The position numbers and the translations under genes are program-made. A DNA stretch of 64,000 bases from Phytophthora hibernalis (Eukaryota; Oomycota; Peronosporomycetes; Peronosporales; Peronosporaceae): positions 496,001 through 560,000 of the forward strand of contig JAAKBF010000168.1 in the NCBI GenBank assembly GCA_012656075.1, in the 5' to 3' direction. This document shows, piece after piece, positions 21,738 through 34,191 of this stretch (the stretch's first letter is position 1; every line of letters starts with the position of its first letter). Under the pieces are notes generated by a model. That model was not told the origin of the DNA, made no database searches, and saw only the letters and a list, made by a program, of their open reading frames with translations.

Positions 21738-24374
21738 CTAGAAGAATACAGCTCGACGGTTGCCATTTGAGTCTTGCCTGACGGTTGGAGTCGAGCCTTC
21801 TTGCTCCTGCATCCTGTGACTCGCTAAAGCAATGTCTCCACCGGCAACAAGCTGCGTGAACGCCAGTGGGTCGTGGTCCATCGCATCGATGAGTCCCGGG
21901 AATTTCGTAAGCACGAGCTCCGTGAGCAATTGCTCGGCATCACCCATGCGCTTATGCACAACATATTGGTGAAGCTGCCTGCTCAGGGTACCAGGGGTGA
22001 GGCCTTGAGTCCATTGGCAGCAGAAAGCGCTGGATCCGGGTCGGGATCTGAGTCACGTCCTGTACGCGTGCTTGCGCCCCGAGTCTCGCGCATATATTTC
22101 TGCAGCCGTGCGGCTTCCTGCAGCTCGTCCGCAGAGTATATGTAAATACCAGCCTCGAACCCGTTGACTTCTTGCAACAACGATGCTTGCTCTCGCGCTG
22201 AAAGCGTGTTCGTGAGGTCAGCAACAGGTTCAGCTGGTACGCATTGAGGCATTGCTGACGCCGACGTGGACGATAGTCGGTCGCCCTCCTGGTCTTCGTA
22301 GTCTGTAAATGACAGCGAACGCATCTCCGAAGAGAGCTGGGATGGCATGCTTTCACGTCTGCCATAGTTGGTCGAGGTTGACGGCGCTGCTTCTGATGGT
22401 TGTGGCCGGTGACTATCCTCGCTTGGAGTGAAGTGAAACGCAAGTTCTGTGGCGCTAAATTGCGTCGATGGCCTTACATCGTGCAGCGTACCAAACGCAG
22501 AAGGTGGTGCAGATGAAGCCATGACTGGAAGTGACGCCCTTGCATCACCAACGTGATAATTTCGGCTTTCACTACTGTTGGGACGCTGCCGACCCGCACC
22601 GCGATTCTGTAGCACGTGTTGCTGTTGGTAGGACGCCCGTGTAGCAAACGTATTGTTGCGCGGCAAAGAAGGTCGCCTCGACAACGCACCATGAACGATG
22701 CCGTAGGCAGACTGAGCACCGAGTACATGAATCCAACCTACAAGATCCTGTTCGGACTCGGCCCCAAAAGTAAGTTCGCTGGCCAGCGCTTGAGGGACCA
22801 CCTTAAAGAAGTGGAGACACTTATTCCGCGCGTTTACTTCATGAGCTTCACAAATTTCCACTGTCACACGACGCAAATTGACCACGCCTAGGGGCGTAGC
22901 GTCCGAGATCCCGTGGTAGTACATCATTTTCCTTCGCGCGCCACAAACCATCGCTTCTTCCAGTTTTTGACGAATCCGCCCTGTTTGTACAGCCATCCTT
23001 GCATGGTGGGAGTCGCTTCCTCTGGTCGCCAAGAGGCCTGGGGCTGCACCTTTTTCTCGTAGTAAGCCTGGTTGGATGGCACAGTCATACGGCGCTGCTG
23101 TGGAGCAGATTGAGGGCGAGCAGCTTTCGCCTGCTCAGCCTCCTCATCGCGAATGCTGCTGCTACTTCCCGATTGAAAACGGACGACGACGATGACGATT
23201 TTGGTGGGAACGGATTTCCATGCGTATCCAGCATCTCCACGTGACACACCACCTGGAAGTTGTCCGGGTACCGTTGGTTCCCGGTCGCCTCATCGACCTC
23301 CACCTTCGGCAGCCGATACAAATTACTCTATCAACACAAAAACATCAGCATCAACACCGCACCAGCAAAAACTCCAATCTTACATTGTTGTGGAAGAAGT
23401 CGGTGTTGAACGTGAAGTGGAACATCTTGACCATGTGCTTGCCCAAGATATTGGTCGTGTTGGCGTGGAAGCACCTCACGAGCGTATCTCCCTGCACCTC
23501 CGCATTCACCTACAAAAACCTTTAGCCCTCCATCAACCCTTCCTCTCTTCCACGTACCTCAAACACAATCGACCCTTGCGGGTCCGCCATGTACGTCTCG
23601 AACTTGGGTCTCTGCCACGAGCTATTGTACAGCAAATGTGGTTGATGGTGCTGCGAGGGTGCCGGCAACACCTGCAAAAAGGTGTGCATCCTCCTCTGGG
23701 CGGGGCTTCAAAGTCCGGCACTCCATTCAGCACGATACTCCTGAGGAACATCTTCTTGGCCGGTCGTAGCTTGGGGATCTGCGAGGGCATCCTGCCCAGT
23801 CTTCTTAGTACTTTGATAAAGTAATAAATATACAGCGCCTGACTAGGGAAGCGGACTCCTTGGCCTCTAGCGTTCCAGAAGTCGCGGATGCTCGAGTTTG
23901 CGAGTTCACGCAGCTCGCGCTCCTTGCGCAGCTTGAAGACGCTGCCGTAGTAGCCTGTAAGCAACAGGTAGCAGGAGCACACGACGCCTGTACGACCCTT
24001 GCCGGCCAGACAGTGCACCACGACCACGTGCTTGGGACTCTTGGCCACCCACTCCACCATGTCGTTCATGATGTCCAGCAGCAGCTGCAGTGGTGGCGGG
24101 TGGTGGTCAGGAAGCCGCATTCACTCACACGACCTTCGAACTTCGCGTAGTCGTACGCGCGCTCGCTCAGGTTGTACACGCGGTAGGCGTCCGGATGGCG
24201 CGAGTTGAGGAACGTCGCCACTTCGTTGATGTCGTTGCGGTACGTCTTCTCGACGCCTGAGGCGGGGTAACCCATGGCCAGGAGCTTGGGCGTGATGTAG
24301 GTCAGGTCCAGGTCGAAGCCGTCCTGCATGAAGCGCACGCGCGAGCCCGACACGGCGGCGCGCAACGCCTTCAT
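21738..24374 (-). CDS. PTEN-type phosphoinositide phosphatase with C2 and PH domains
   Basis: Start ATG 24374. Phosphatase N-terminus GFDLDLTYITPKLLAMGYP, catalytic loop VVVHCLAGKGRTGVV (the HCxxGxxR signature of PTEN, which removes the 3-phosphate of PIP3). A C2 domain follows (FLRSIVLNGVPDFE, VKMFHFTFNTDFFH, DNFQVVCHVEML) with GT-AG introns at 23510-23557 and 23328-23383. Then a PH domain: MQGWLYKQGGFVKNWKKRWF to QDLVGWIHVL. A Ser-rich, disordered tail ends in a helical segment (GDAEQLLTELVLTKFPG) and TAG 21738-21740. One-base shifts occur at about 24115, 23676-23680, 22927-22930 and 22011; the last three are in or next to homopolymer runs, so consensus error is likely. Compared with the tail relict at 53816-53953, the last ~8 codons are cut by a GAG-to-TAG change. 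PTEN-PH fusion is unusual outside oomycetes and some protists. Confidence 0.8.
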
Positions 24375-24973
24375 AGGGAGAGGTGGGGAGGTTCGTAAGC
24401 GACTTGCTAAATGGCTGTTTGAACCTATTGTTTGGAGAATAGTTTACGCTGAAAAATAAAAAGGATGAAAAGTGAGGGACAGTTATGTGTCACAGGTTAA
24501 CGGATTTTTGGTAGGGGAATTGAGAATTGGAAAATTTTGTTGTTCCGAGGGATCAAGATGAAGCGGCCATTGCTACGTGGAAGTGTTTGTTGTACAACCA
24601 GTACAGTGTACATACATGATGCTTTGGAGACTGTTGTGGGTTTTGGGCGGTAAAAATCAATTGCGAAAATGTTATGTTGGCGGTGACGTTACTGATGGGG
24701 ACTTGCAGTTTTCAACGTGGCTGGACTTTCCTGAAGTCGACGGGTTCCGAATTCACACCTTACGAACGTGGGTGTAAAGTGCCGTTGACAGACTTGAGCT
24801 CTTTGACTAACCAACGCTCCAAGCCGAAGTTGGTCACGGCCGCAACCTACAAGTTGAGGTCGAGCTACACAAACCTACAATTGTAGGTTTAACTACATCA
24901 AACTCAAATCAAGCTATATAGCTCATCCTTTATAGATCTGAACCGGTATTATACCAGCATTCCTTTTACAACC
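24375..24973. other. divergent intergenic region (PTEN and kinase-like gene)
   Basis: About 600 bp between two divergent starts. AT-rich at 24420-24680. No regulatory motif can be named with confidence. A palindromic CTACAATTGTAG occurs at about 24877-24888. Confidence 0.4.
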
Positions 24974-27094
24974 ATGGCGGTGATGGCGACGTCTTCCTCC
25001 GAGGGCAGCGACGCGTCTCTGCGTGCGCCCACAGGCCTCCGCAGCCTACTATCCCATCAAAGGAACACTAAACCACACTCACGAACTCCTAACGCAGCAA
25101 TTCCGGCCTCTCCAGACCTCCTACGCCCTCCAGAAAGTCACCAACAGTTGATACAGTCGATGTACCAGCCATTTACGGCGTGTTCCGCTCCATTCCAGCG
25201 CTTCCCAGCCTCCAGATACGCGTGTTTACACACCCACGAGTCGCCTGTGCACTCGCGAGCACTGCCACGTCAGCACTCGGTGGTTGCAATCGACCTGGCA
25301 GCTCCTGGCTCAAGCACCAAGTACTGCTCACGAGCTTCTCCAAAGCGTCCGTAACGGAGTGGTAAAGTGTATTTGCAATGCTCTAGAGGGTGCAATTGAT
25401 GGATGACTTCTTGTGGTGGTTGTTTTCCAGGCAATTGGAGCACGTGGGGCGTGTGGGGCCACACTGCAGAGACAACCGGGTGTGTTTCAGAAACTGCTGC
25501 AGATCTGGGACGCAGGAGGCAGCTGGGTGCTGGTGCAGGAGATCCGACATGAGTGGACGCCGTTGAGAGAGAAATTTGCTGATGCAGCGCAGTTTTCAGA
25601 GGAGAAGCTGCGTCGTGTGGTGTTTCAAGTCGCAGCGTTTGTCTACTTCTTGCACAGACACGGACTGAGCTTGGATGGCGAGCTGGTGCACTACGACTTA
25701 GTGGTTAGTACTGAATAGTATTATTTTTGATGATGATGCTGGATAGAGGAGATGGTATTGACGGATATGCATGTGGCTGGGTAGATGGCGGGGGATCAAG
25801 CTACGCATTTGCTGCACCTGGACTTGATTTTGAGTGGGTGCATTCTTGTGCCTGCAACCGAAAGGCGCCGAGCGGCAGATATGTACGTGCGCTTGTTATA
25901 TATTGTTATTACTTCTGACTTACGGTTGATTGTTTGCAATCACGCCTTTAGTGCGGCGATTGGCATGCTCATGTTTCAGATCGCTATGATGCCGCGCTCG
26001 CCAACCAAAGAAGTCGATATTCGCTATGTGGAAGGCTCGATTGAAGATCAGTTGGACCACCTGTCATCTGCATGCCGCGACCTGCTCTTGGATTGTTTGA
26101 GTAAGTTTATCATTCAGCGTTTCGAGTTCTGAACCTAATATTTATTCTACTCTGTGCTGTCCTACCATAGCCACAAAACTTACGGCGGAACAGTTGTTGG
26201 CACGTAAATGGCTGCGCCAAGTGGACTTCCTTCACACGACGCACAAATTGGACGGATTATTGGCTACCCCGGAGTCTCGGCATGCATTACTCAAGTCCTT
26301 GTTGTGGAAGCTAGCGGCACTATGCATGATGGATTGGCTCAAACGCATTCCTGAAGTTCCAGAGGGAAAGCGCGCAGAAGAAGAAGAGGAGGCAGAGAGT
26401 TCACGTCAACGCAACCGGGTACGACTATTTATTGAAAAATTATCACGTGGTTGATATTTAATGTGTGCTTGGGCCATGTTTACAGAGACCAGCACGCCGT
26501 ATCTACACACGATCAAGATTGTACGTTCCGAATGGTATCCTCCGGAGAGGGCCACTCCCCGTTCCTGTTCCAGCAGGATACCCACTTCTTCCACAAGACG
26601 GCGATAATAGAGAGCAGCGTCGCCATTTGTACACTATTTCTCCAGAACACAATCTGCCCGAAGATAGAGACTCGGAGAGATGGAGAACTTACGACGACTT
26701 CGATTACGATTTTCCAAGCTTTTACAGCAGCCCTAATGGTGTGCTGTATGATAATTTCGAAGTTGACGATGACGCTGTAAGTATATCAGACCAAGACAGT
26801 GAAGGTGAATTTATTTCTCTCCCGACTGAAGAGAGGCGATCAACGCTGTCGAATTTCCACGACGGCGGCGATGTCCGAAATCTCCAAAGAGAGGTCGTTC
26901 GTTCGCTACAGCATGAACCAGCGGACAATCGAAATGATGATGCAAGCCCCATACAGACGGTTTACGAGGGTATATTCAAGCAGCGAAGAAGGTCGACGGT
27001 ATCCAGTACGGAAAGTGGACAGGGGGTGTTTGATATGATAGAAATGCCTCGCACGATGCGGTGCATTTCAGTGCCTTCGGACCGGCTCAAATAA
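24974..27094 (+). CDS. protein-kinase-like gene, multi-exon
   Basis: Exons are joined by clear introns: about 25364-25430 (GTAAAG to TTCCAG), about 25885-25951 (GTACGT to TTTAG), 26101-26171 and 26419-26485. The kinase signal is weak but ordered: hinge/alpha-D region WVLVQEIRHEWTPLREKF, catalytic loop LDGELVHYDLV, alpha-F region AIGMLMFQIAMMPRSP, and the C-lobe end DQLDHLSSACRDLLLDCL joined to TKLTAEQLLARKWL. The C-terminal ~200 residues are acidic and disordered (DDDAVSISDQDSEGEF) and end in TAA 27092-27094. The N-terminal exon frame is uncertain and no glycine loop could be identified, so it may be a divergent or pseudo-kinase. Confidence 0.55.
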
Positions 27095-28448
27095 TGTTGT
27101 GTGATTTCTTCCGTATCGACATATGGGCGTATTTGAAGCAGCAACGGGAGTCAATGCTGGAGGTGGCACTTGAGCACGATGAGGTGGAGAGCGGGCAGCG
27201 CGTGCAACCACTTCATATCCAGCGCGGCACGCTAGTTACCATTTCAATTGAGCCCAGCGAGCGCTTTGGCATCAAGGGTGAAGGCTGCAAATCATTCCGG
27301 TGGCATGGTGATATCACCGGTGTGTCTTTGATCTCTTTCGGATTACGACACGATCCGTTTACGAAGAAGATGACGAGACTGATGAGCTCTGCATTGCTAA
27401 GATTGTCGCTGGGACCAAAGTGTCGGTGCTATACATCCGACTCCATGCAGTTACAACACACACTTACTCCACTGCTGCTGCAGGTACGACAAGTTCCTCC
27501 GATCTTTCTCTTTTGGACGCGCACATGGAACATGTGGCGCCAAACTTTCTAGACATCCCGAAGGAAGACCTGGAGCTCATCAGGCCGATTGGTCACGGCG
27601 CATTCGGTGATGCAGTGCTTGCGCGTTGGAAAAGCACATCACTGGAGGTAGTCGTCAAAACAATGAACCCAGACGTATATCGCAGTGCCGATGCGCTCGC
27701 GGAGTTTCACCATGAGGCAGCCGTGATGAATTTACTCGGTAAACATCCACACGTCGTCGAACTGATAGGTGTAAGCAGTTCAGGTCCAGACAAGGACACT
27801 ACTGACGCACGAGATATGTCTCTGGTGACTGAGTATCTGCCTAATGGCAGCGTGGAGGACGTCCTGGGAATAAATGCGAACCCTGAAGCGGCAGCAAATT
27901 CCTGTGTCAGCTTGTTTTCGCGCACTATTATGGCACGGGATGCTGCTCACGGTCTGGTGAACATCCACCAGGGCAACTTCCTGCACCGCGACATTGCAGC
28001 TCGAAACTGTTTGGTGGATGCTCAGTTTCGCGTGAAAGTGTCCGATTTCGGGTTATCTCGGCGCCTACGCAGCTATAGTGCGGGGTCTGTGGGTGGTTTC
28101 CTGTTCGACGACGACCAACATGGCTTTGGTCCTCTCAAATGGATGGCGCCAGAGTCCATTACGCCGCCTCATCTCTTCTCCACGTACTCGGACTCGTACA
28201 TGTTTGGCGTGCTGCTGTACGAGATTTTCAGTGGTCAACCTCCGTTCCCGAACTTGTCGTCTCAAGATGCAGCGGCGCTGATCCTGGAAGGCCACCACGT
28301 TCCTATTCCATCCTCGCTGCCGACTGCGCACCGCCAACTCATGGAAAAATGCTTCGACGTGCATCCGTTGCGACGTCCATCTATGGATCAGATTTACGTT
28401 ACGTTGGACGAGTGGGTGATACAGGATACCAAGACTGACATGTCATGA
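27094..28448 (+). CDS. TKL/tyrosine-kinase-like protein kinase
   Basis: The 27420-28448 frame holds a complete kinase domain: glycine loop IGHGAFGDAVLAR, VAIK-type Lys in EVVVKTMN, HRDIAARNCLVD catalytic loop, VSDFGLSRRL, WMAPESITPP, and YMFGVLLYEIFSGQPPFPN. The HRDIAARN loop is the tyrosine-kinase/TKL form. Upstream, in the frame starting at 27094, is a beta-rich segment (LHIQRGTLVTISIEPSERF) of unknown function. It joins the kinase frame through a 2-base shift at about 27321-27325 (a duplicated GT would explain it). The putative ATG overlaps the stop of the preceding gene (TAATG), so the true start may differ or the two may share a transcript. TGA at 28446-28448. Confidence 0.75.
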
Positions 28449-28607
28449 TCACGTCATGGTGACGTTATGTTGAAGTGGCGCACATTAGATCGTGCTCATG
28501 AGCGGTCGCACCCTTTGGCGTTGTGCGGATCTTTTGCATGTGGATCTCTCTCTCACTAGCGCTTTCACTCTCAAGTCGACATCGACACAGTTATCAGCAC
28601 TAACACT

Positions 28608-29250
28608 ATGAAGACGTCATGGACTGCACTTTTCGCGACTCTGGTGGTGCTCACCACTGCACTATTGGACCCCGTGGCAGCTTCGTGCAAGTCCGCGTGC
28701 CAGTCTCAGCTTGTGCACTTCCGTGAAGAGGCGTGTCAAAAGTGGCGTGAACAGCTTCCGCGTCCTGACCTGTTCAACCACTGCGGACAAGGGTTCAACA
28801 AGGGAAAGTCAGCAGGGTGTGAGGGCTATTGCCAGGAGAAGCCAGACGTGGGTGTCATGAAGTCGCTGCGTCTGGATGCCTGCACCTCATTGAAGGGGTT
28901 CCCCGCAGGAGCGCCAACAGGCATGCCAGGCAGGCTTCTCTGAGGCACTGGATCTGGCAAAGGATGCAGCCAACCCTGAGATCGACAACGAGCCAGCCCA
29001 AACTGCAAGCAGTCAAGCCAACCAAGGCAGCCAAGAAGCTGTTGGAACCACGACGGCTGGTGAGCCCAAAAAGGTCCGAGTCAAGAAGGTCATTGAACCA
29101 GAACGCAGGGTACGCCATGTTGTTTTCAGACCTTGCAGTCTAGGCTTGTTGTGCTCATTGTGCTCTGTGGTGTAGAACTTGCTGGATGACGCCCGCAGAG
29201 AGGCGGAGGCGGCTTTCTCGAATCCAGAGGCACCCAAGGTGGAGCTGTAA
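28608..29250 (+). CDS. small secreted Cys-rich protein
   Basis: The N-terminal signal peptide is clear (MKTSWTALFATLVVLTTALL, likely cleaved after DPVAAS). The mature part has paired Cys (CKSACQSQ, CQKWREQ, CEGYCQEKP, ACTSLKG), suggesting disulfides. The frame shifts at a G/C run near 28895-28904; in the shifted frame it continues with RQQACQAGFSEALDLAKDA, an Ala/Glu/Thr-rich region and KKVRVKKVIEPERR. A GT-AG intron at 29110-29175 follows, with a last exon ending AAFSNPEAPKVEL and TAA 29248-29250. No RxLR or LxLFLAK motif. The family is not recognised; secretion suggests an apoplastic or cell-wall role. Confidence 0.65.
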
Positions 29251-29436
29251 GTGTCACCGCAGTCAACCTCAAGGTCAGCTCGGTACTAGCAATGCCTGCT
29301 TCACTTTCATAAGGAAATCACCAGTTCTACACTTCTTTCTTGATTGGTATTTGTACAAGTTAGCCGGACTCGACAATCTTGATGCTCACAGACAACTTCC
29401 AACATAACACGCATGTTCTTACAGAATTACTAGGCC

Positions 29437-30884
29437 CTAGAAGTCATGTGTATACGTCTCGCAATGCTGAAGCGAGCCCAGCACACCCGTCGTGACACCC
29501 AAGAAGTGCAGTCGGCGGCGCATCAAGGCACCAGCAAACGAGTCTGGCAACGGTGTGGATCCCAAACCAGCCATGCACTCGATCGTGAATTGCTGACGAG
29601 AAGGTTTGGTCGGTGTCCGCTGTTGGCGCGGCACCATGTGCGTCGGGAATGTGTTGTACAGATTCTGTCGACGAGCTGTGGCCACTCCATCAACGCCTGA
29701 AGGGTACGGGTCCACCAGCGCCTTACCGTTCACGTACAACATTTCCGGTTGTTGTCGTTGACTGGCATATACTGGAGGATACTACCGCAAAGGGTATCCG
29801 GGTGCTCTTGCATGTCCTTGTTGGGCGACGATGACACCACACTAACGCCCCAAGGTGAGAAGAAATACGGCACATGAGCCATCTCCATACTCAACCAGAA
29901 AGTCTCCTTGTCCCCGAACGAGAACTGATACCGGAAGCGTTCTTCCGTAATGAACCAGAACATGACGTCCATCGCAGCTTGGCCGACGCGTTCCTTGTCG
30001 ATCAGCACGAGTGACGAGTCCATTTCGTGACAAGTGTTGTTGTTGTACGCAAACGACTTCAACGCGTTGTCCGACGGCTTGGGTTCGCCTGTAATGTTGA
30101 ATCGCTTGTAGTCAAAGTTGGCAATCAACTTGTCCATGTACTGCATATTGCCGTCCATGCCGCTCATGAACTTCCTGCAGTTCTTGACTACGCGGTCGTA
30201 GAAGAAAGTTGTGCCCGTGGTGGCGTACCCCTCCAAATCGCGCAAGACGGCCGGATTTTTCACGAAAATATCGTCGACATCGACCAGCATCACATGACGC
30301 ACGTCGGTATGGAACATTGCAAGGGGTTTGATCCACCAACTCCGGAACTGACTTGCCACGTTATCGTTCAGTACGCCACGCTCGACAAGGTCCGAGCAGA
30401 CGTCCACGAGCTCGAGACGGTCGTCTGCACCGAGCAGCATCTTCTGGGACGAGTTGGACAGCTCCTGCTGACCGCAATGGTATACCTGGATGAGTTCACG
30501 ATTGCCGAGACACCGGAGCTCTCGGACGAGGGACAGACCCAACGGTAGCACCCCGTCGTGCATACAGGTGACGATTCCGCAGTTTCGGCCCACGGTCTCA
30601 TCAAAGTGATCACTGCGTCGGTACCATTGCGAGTCCGGGTGTGACACATTGGCAGGCACATCGGCAGCAAGGAACGTCGTAGAGCCGACCGATGCGACGC
30701 TGTTGTCGCTGTCGATGCCTCCAGAACCGATAACCACCGTCATACCTACCATTGTCGTCAAAGCAGCAAGCACCAACATGGGCATACAAGCCAAGAGTTT
30801 GCGTGGAGGTGACGTGATGGATGTCCGTGAACCTGAGAGTAGACGAGCGGCTTCAATGTCGGAAAGTGGCTGCGAGTCCGGCAT
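29437..30884 (-). CDS. MNN1-like (GT71) type II glycosyltransferase, copy A
   Basis: Start ATG 30884. Short cytoplasmic tail, then one membrane anchor (LLACMPMLVLAALTTMVGMTV), a stem, and a GT domain with the DxD metal site (VMLVDVDDIFVKNP), upstream WWIKPLAMFHTDVRH, and downstream NTCHEMDSSLVLIDKERVG and FGDKETFWLSMEM. This is the layout of Golgi alpha-mannosyltransferases of the MNN1 family. The frame breaks in the run at 29742-29744 (AAA on the coding strand; one more A restores MLYVNGKALVDPYP), after which it continues to TAG 29437. The C-terminal block (ECMAGLGSTPLPDSFAGAL) is shared by copies B, C and the relict. Confidence 0.8.
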
Positions 30885-32530
30885 AATTAAAACTTGAACT
30901 GATACTTTCGTTGGTTTTTGGCGACTGAGGCATGGACTCGCTCAGCCGGAGGTGCGGGATATGCGAGGATCGGACGGTCGTCTGTTGGTGCTTCGAGTAT
31001 GGTGAACGCTGTCCATGCACGCGAAAAGAGCTTCAGACGGGAATGTGCACACAAAGCACATGGCTCTGCTCAGCTGAGATTTCACTCGGTAAAGCATATC
31101 AACGTTAGGGTATATTTTATCCAAACTTTCTTTGTTGGTGACTTCGTCCCTGTCGATTAAATTCACTCAACTTGCAACTTGCCTGGCATTATATGAACAC
31201 CTTGCGGCTCCCCGGTGGTTGAGTGAGGTTGCACCGCAAAAGATGGGTAAGGCGTTCAGAAATGAGCAATTAATCTATACAAGTAGATTCAGGCCTTTAT
31301 CAAGTAGATACGAACTAGACGATCAGTATACCGGTAGTAGTTGCTCACGATAATCTTGCAATACGGGCAACACGCTACTGTTTCTGAAAAACACCGAAAA
31401 TTTGCCTCATTTTCCATTTAACCAGGTAGGCTTAATTTGATGGGTTAGGGTTAATGGGAGGATCCGCCAAACCAGGTCAAACGATCGTTTGAATTCGCAA
31501 GACCTAGCCCAATGTATATTCTTTCACTTCCTTGGGCATGCACTGACAGTTTAGAGCTTTCCAACGAGCCCAGACATACCTCAATCGCCTTCGTTTTGGC
31601 TTAATAACTACAGCTTTCGATCACACTTGCCTTTAAAGTTGACCCTTTGAAAATCTAAAATATTAACGTACCTTTCACTCGTAAGAAAACGAATAACACT
31701 TCCCATCCGAGCACTTTTACAAGTGCTTTCTAATATTATACGATTCGAAAAATTGAGGCGATATTGCCTTCATACCAGTCCAAAATTTACCCCATTTTGA
31801 GGGCCTGAAAAGGAGATACTTTATCAGATGACCATCGTGTGACGGATATTTCATAATTCAAAGCAACCGATGGCTCAAAGGATGCACAAGACACACGTTT
31901 TAATTTTCAACGAAATCAATTACGCTAAACGAGTAGATTCTAGCCATTTTTTACAAGTAGATTCAAACCATTTTCCGTCGACGGCGCAACAGTGTTACCA
32001 ACAGAGCAAGGTTTGGGGCGTTAGGAGAGGATTGTGTTGCTGTTACAGAAAGTGATACTGAATAATTGCATCATTTGGTGTGGCACTCAAATCCTGAAAT
32101 TATCTTGAAATTTCCAAATGGTTCGTAAGCAGTTTGTTTGATGGTCATCAACGGCTTGAAAATGGCCATCACATTTCAATGACTACTTTTGGGATCATGA
32201 ATACTTCGAAGTGCGAGGGCATCGCCTGGGTATTCCTGTAAGAACCAGCGTACCAGTAATCGAATACTTCTGAAGTAACTGTTTGCCGCGTTTAGGATGA
32301 ATCATCCAGGATGACCGAAAAATGTTTGCCACAACCACTCTCTACCATTCAACTCACTGCACAACGTATTCAGCCTACAGAAGTTACTACAGCCTGCTAC
32401 ACTGACGCACTGTCCTACCAACATGCCGTTTCCGATGATCCATGCACTATAATAACAAACGATTTATTCACCTGCCAAATAAAATTTGCGATTTCTTGTT
32501 TACAGATTGTGACGAAACACACCGCACAAA
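30885..32530. other. non-coding spacer between GT71 copies A and B
   Basis: About 1.6 kb, AT-rich, no convincing gene or transposon. Longest ORFs are under 75 codons and lack recognisable motifs. Two short direct matches occur (CAAGTAGATTCA-like sequence at about 31279 and 31958). Nothing else stands out. Confidence 0.5.
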
Positions 32531-34002
32531 TTACACTTCAAGTACTTGGCGCTGCTCGTACGTCTCGCAGTGCTGCAGCGAACCCAACACACCCGTGGTT
32601 ACACCCAAGTAAAATAATCGTCGTCGTAGCAAATGACCCGCAAATTCATGCGGCAGCGGAACTCCACCCAGACCAATAAGGCACTCGCTGAAAAATTTGA
32701 TCTCTGAATGAAGCGACTTGTTTAGTTCTGGCGCTCCTGGCGCGGTGTCATGTGTGTCGGGAACGCGTTGAACATGTTGTTGGAGCGCGTCTTGGCTGCA
32801 TTCTCGACTCCTTCCGGGTACGGATCAAGAAGAGCTTTGCCGTTCACGTAAAGCATCTGTGCCTCGGGGCCGCTGTCTGGCAAATACTGCAAGATGCTAC
32901 CACAGAGCGAGTCCGGGTGCTTCTCAATATCCTTATTGGGCGTCGAAGACACGACGCTGACACCCCACGGCGAGAACGAATACGGCACATGAGCCATCTC
33001 GAACGACAACCAGAACGTCTCCTTGTCTCCGAACGAGTATCTGTAACGAAAGCGCTCCTCGGTGATGAACCACAGCATAATGTCCATGACTGGTTGTCCA
33101 GCCCGCTCCTTGTCAATGAGAACCAGCGACGAATCCATCTCGTGACACGTTTTACCGGAATACGCGAATGAGTCGAACACGTGCTCGGACGGATCCTCAC
33201 CTCCAGTCACGTTGAATCGGTCGTAGTCGAAAGTGGCAAACAGTTTCGGCAAGTACTTGCGATTGCCATCATTACTGTTGACAAACTCGTTGCAGTGATC
33301 ATGAACCCGGTCATAGAAGAATGTTGTGCCAGTCGCGTTGTAGCCCTCCAGGTGGCGCAAAGTCGCAGGGTCCTTGATGATGATATCGTCGACGTCCATG
33401 AGCATGACGTGGCGCACGTCGGTATGGTACATTGCCAGCGGCTTGATCCACCAATTGCTGAATTTCTCGGCCATGGATTCAGAGATCACGTTACGGCTTG
33501 CAAGGTCCGAGCAAACGTCCACGAGCTCCAGTCGGTTGTCAACGGTGAAAAGTAGATGTCTCGCATCGTCTGAAAGTTCGTCCGGGCCGCAGTGATACAC
33601 CTGAATGAGCTCTTCATTGCCGAGACACCTCAGTTCACGAATGAGTGATACACCCAAGGCGAGTACGTCTTCATGCATGCAGAGGAGCACCGCTCGGTCA
33701 CGACTGACCCCGAGGTCAAACCTCTCGCCACGTTGGTGAAATGACGAACCGGGGTGCGGGGTACCAGACACATCAGCTTTTAACAGCCCGATAGTCCTCT
33801 TCTTGTTGGTGTCCACGTAGCCTGCAGTTACAGCAATCATGATTATGCCGGACACGACGAGCAATGGCAGGAGCAGCATCAACGGTCTCCGGTACTTCGA
33901 AATAGGTGATGGCGTCCTGGAACCGGTTAAAGGGTGTGTCTCGATGTCCATGAGGTCGTCATCGATCTCGGTGGGGCGAGGCGTGGGTGGAACACTTGCC
34001 AT
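32531..34002 (-). CDS. MNN1-like (GT71) type II glycosyltransferase, copy B
   Basis: I take ATG 34002 (MASVPPTPRPTEIDDDL) as the start because it gives a short cytosolic tail like copies A and C; the frame is open further upstream. Membrane anchor PLMLLLPLLVVSGIIMIAV, DxD site VMLMDVDDIIIKDP, EMDSSLVLIDKERAG, FGDKETFWLSFEM. The frame ends at TAA 32722, but the conserved C-terminal block (FSECLIGLGGVPLP, FYLGVTTGVLGSLQHCET) continues in another frame to TAA 32531-32533, so one shift lies at about 32725-32740. It is the best preserved of the three: the whole catalytic domain is in one frame. Confidence 0.82.
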
Positions 34003-34191
34003 CGGACGAAAGCAGAATTGCAACTGAGCAGTTGAGTCCCCGTTCGAAGCCGCGCTCTTCCACAACCATACGATGGTCAGAGCCGGGCACAAGTACGTCA
34101 TCCCAAGCAACAGGTTCAAGACAGCAGAACTCTGGTTGGCATTCGCACTGGACTCTATTGACACACAAACTATTCACTTTGATGTTCGGCG

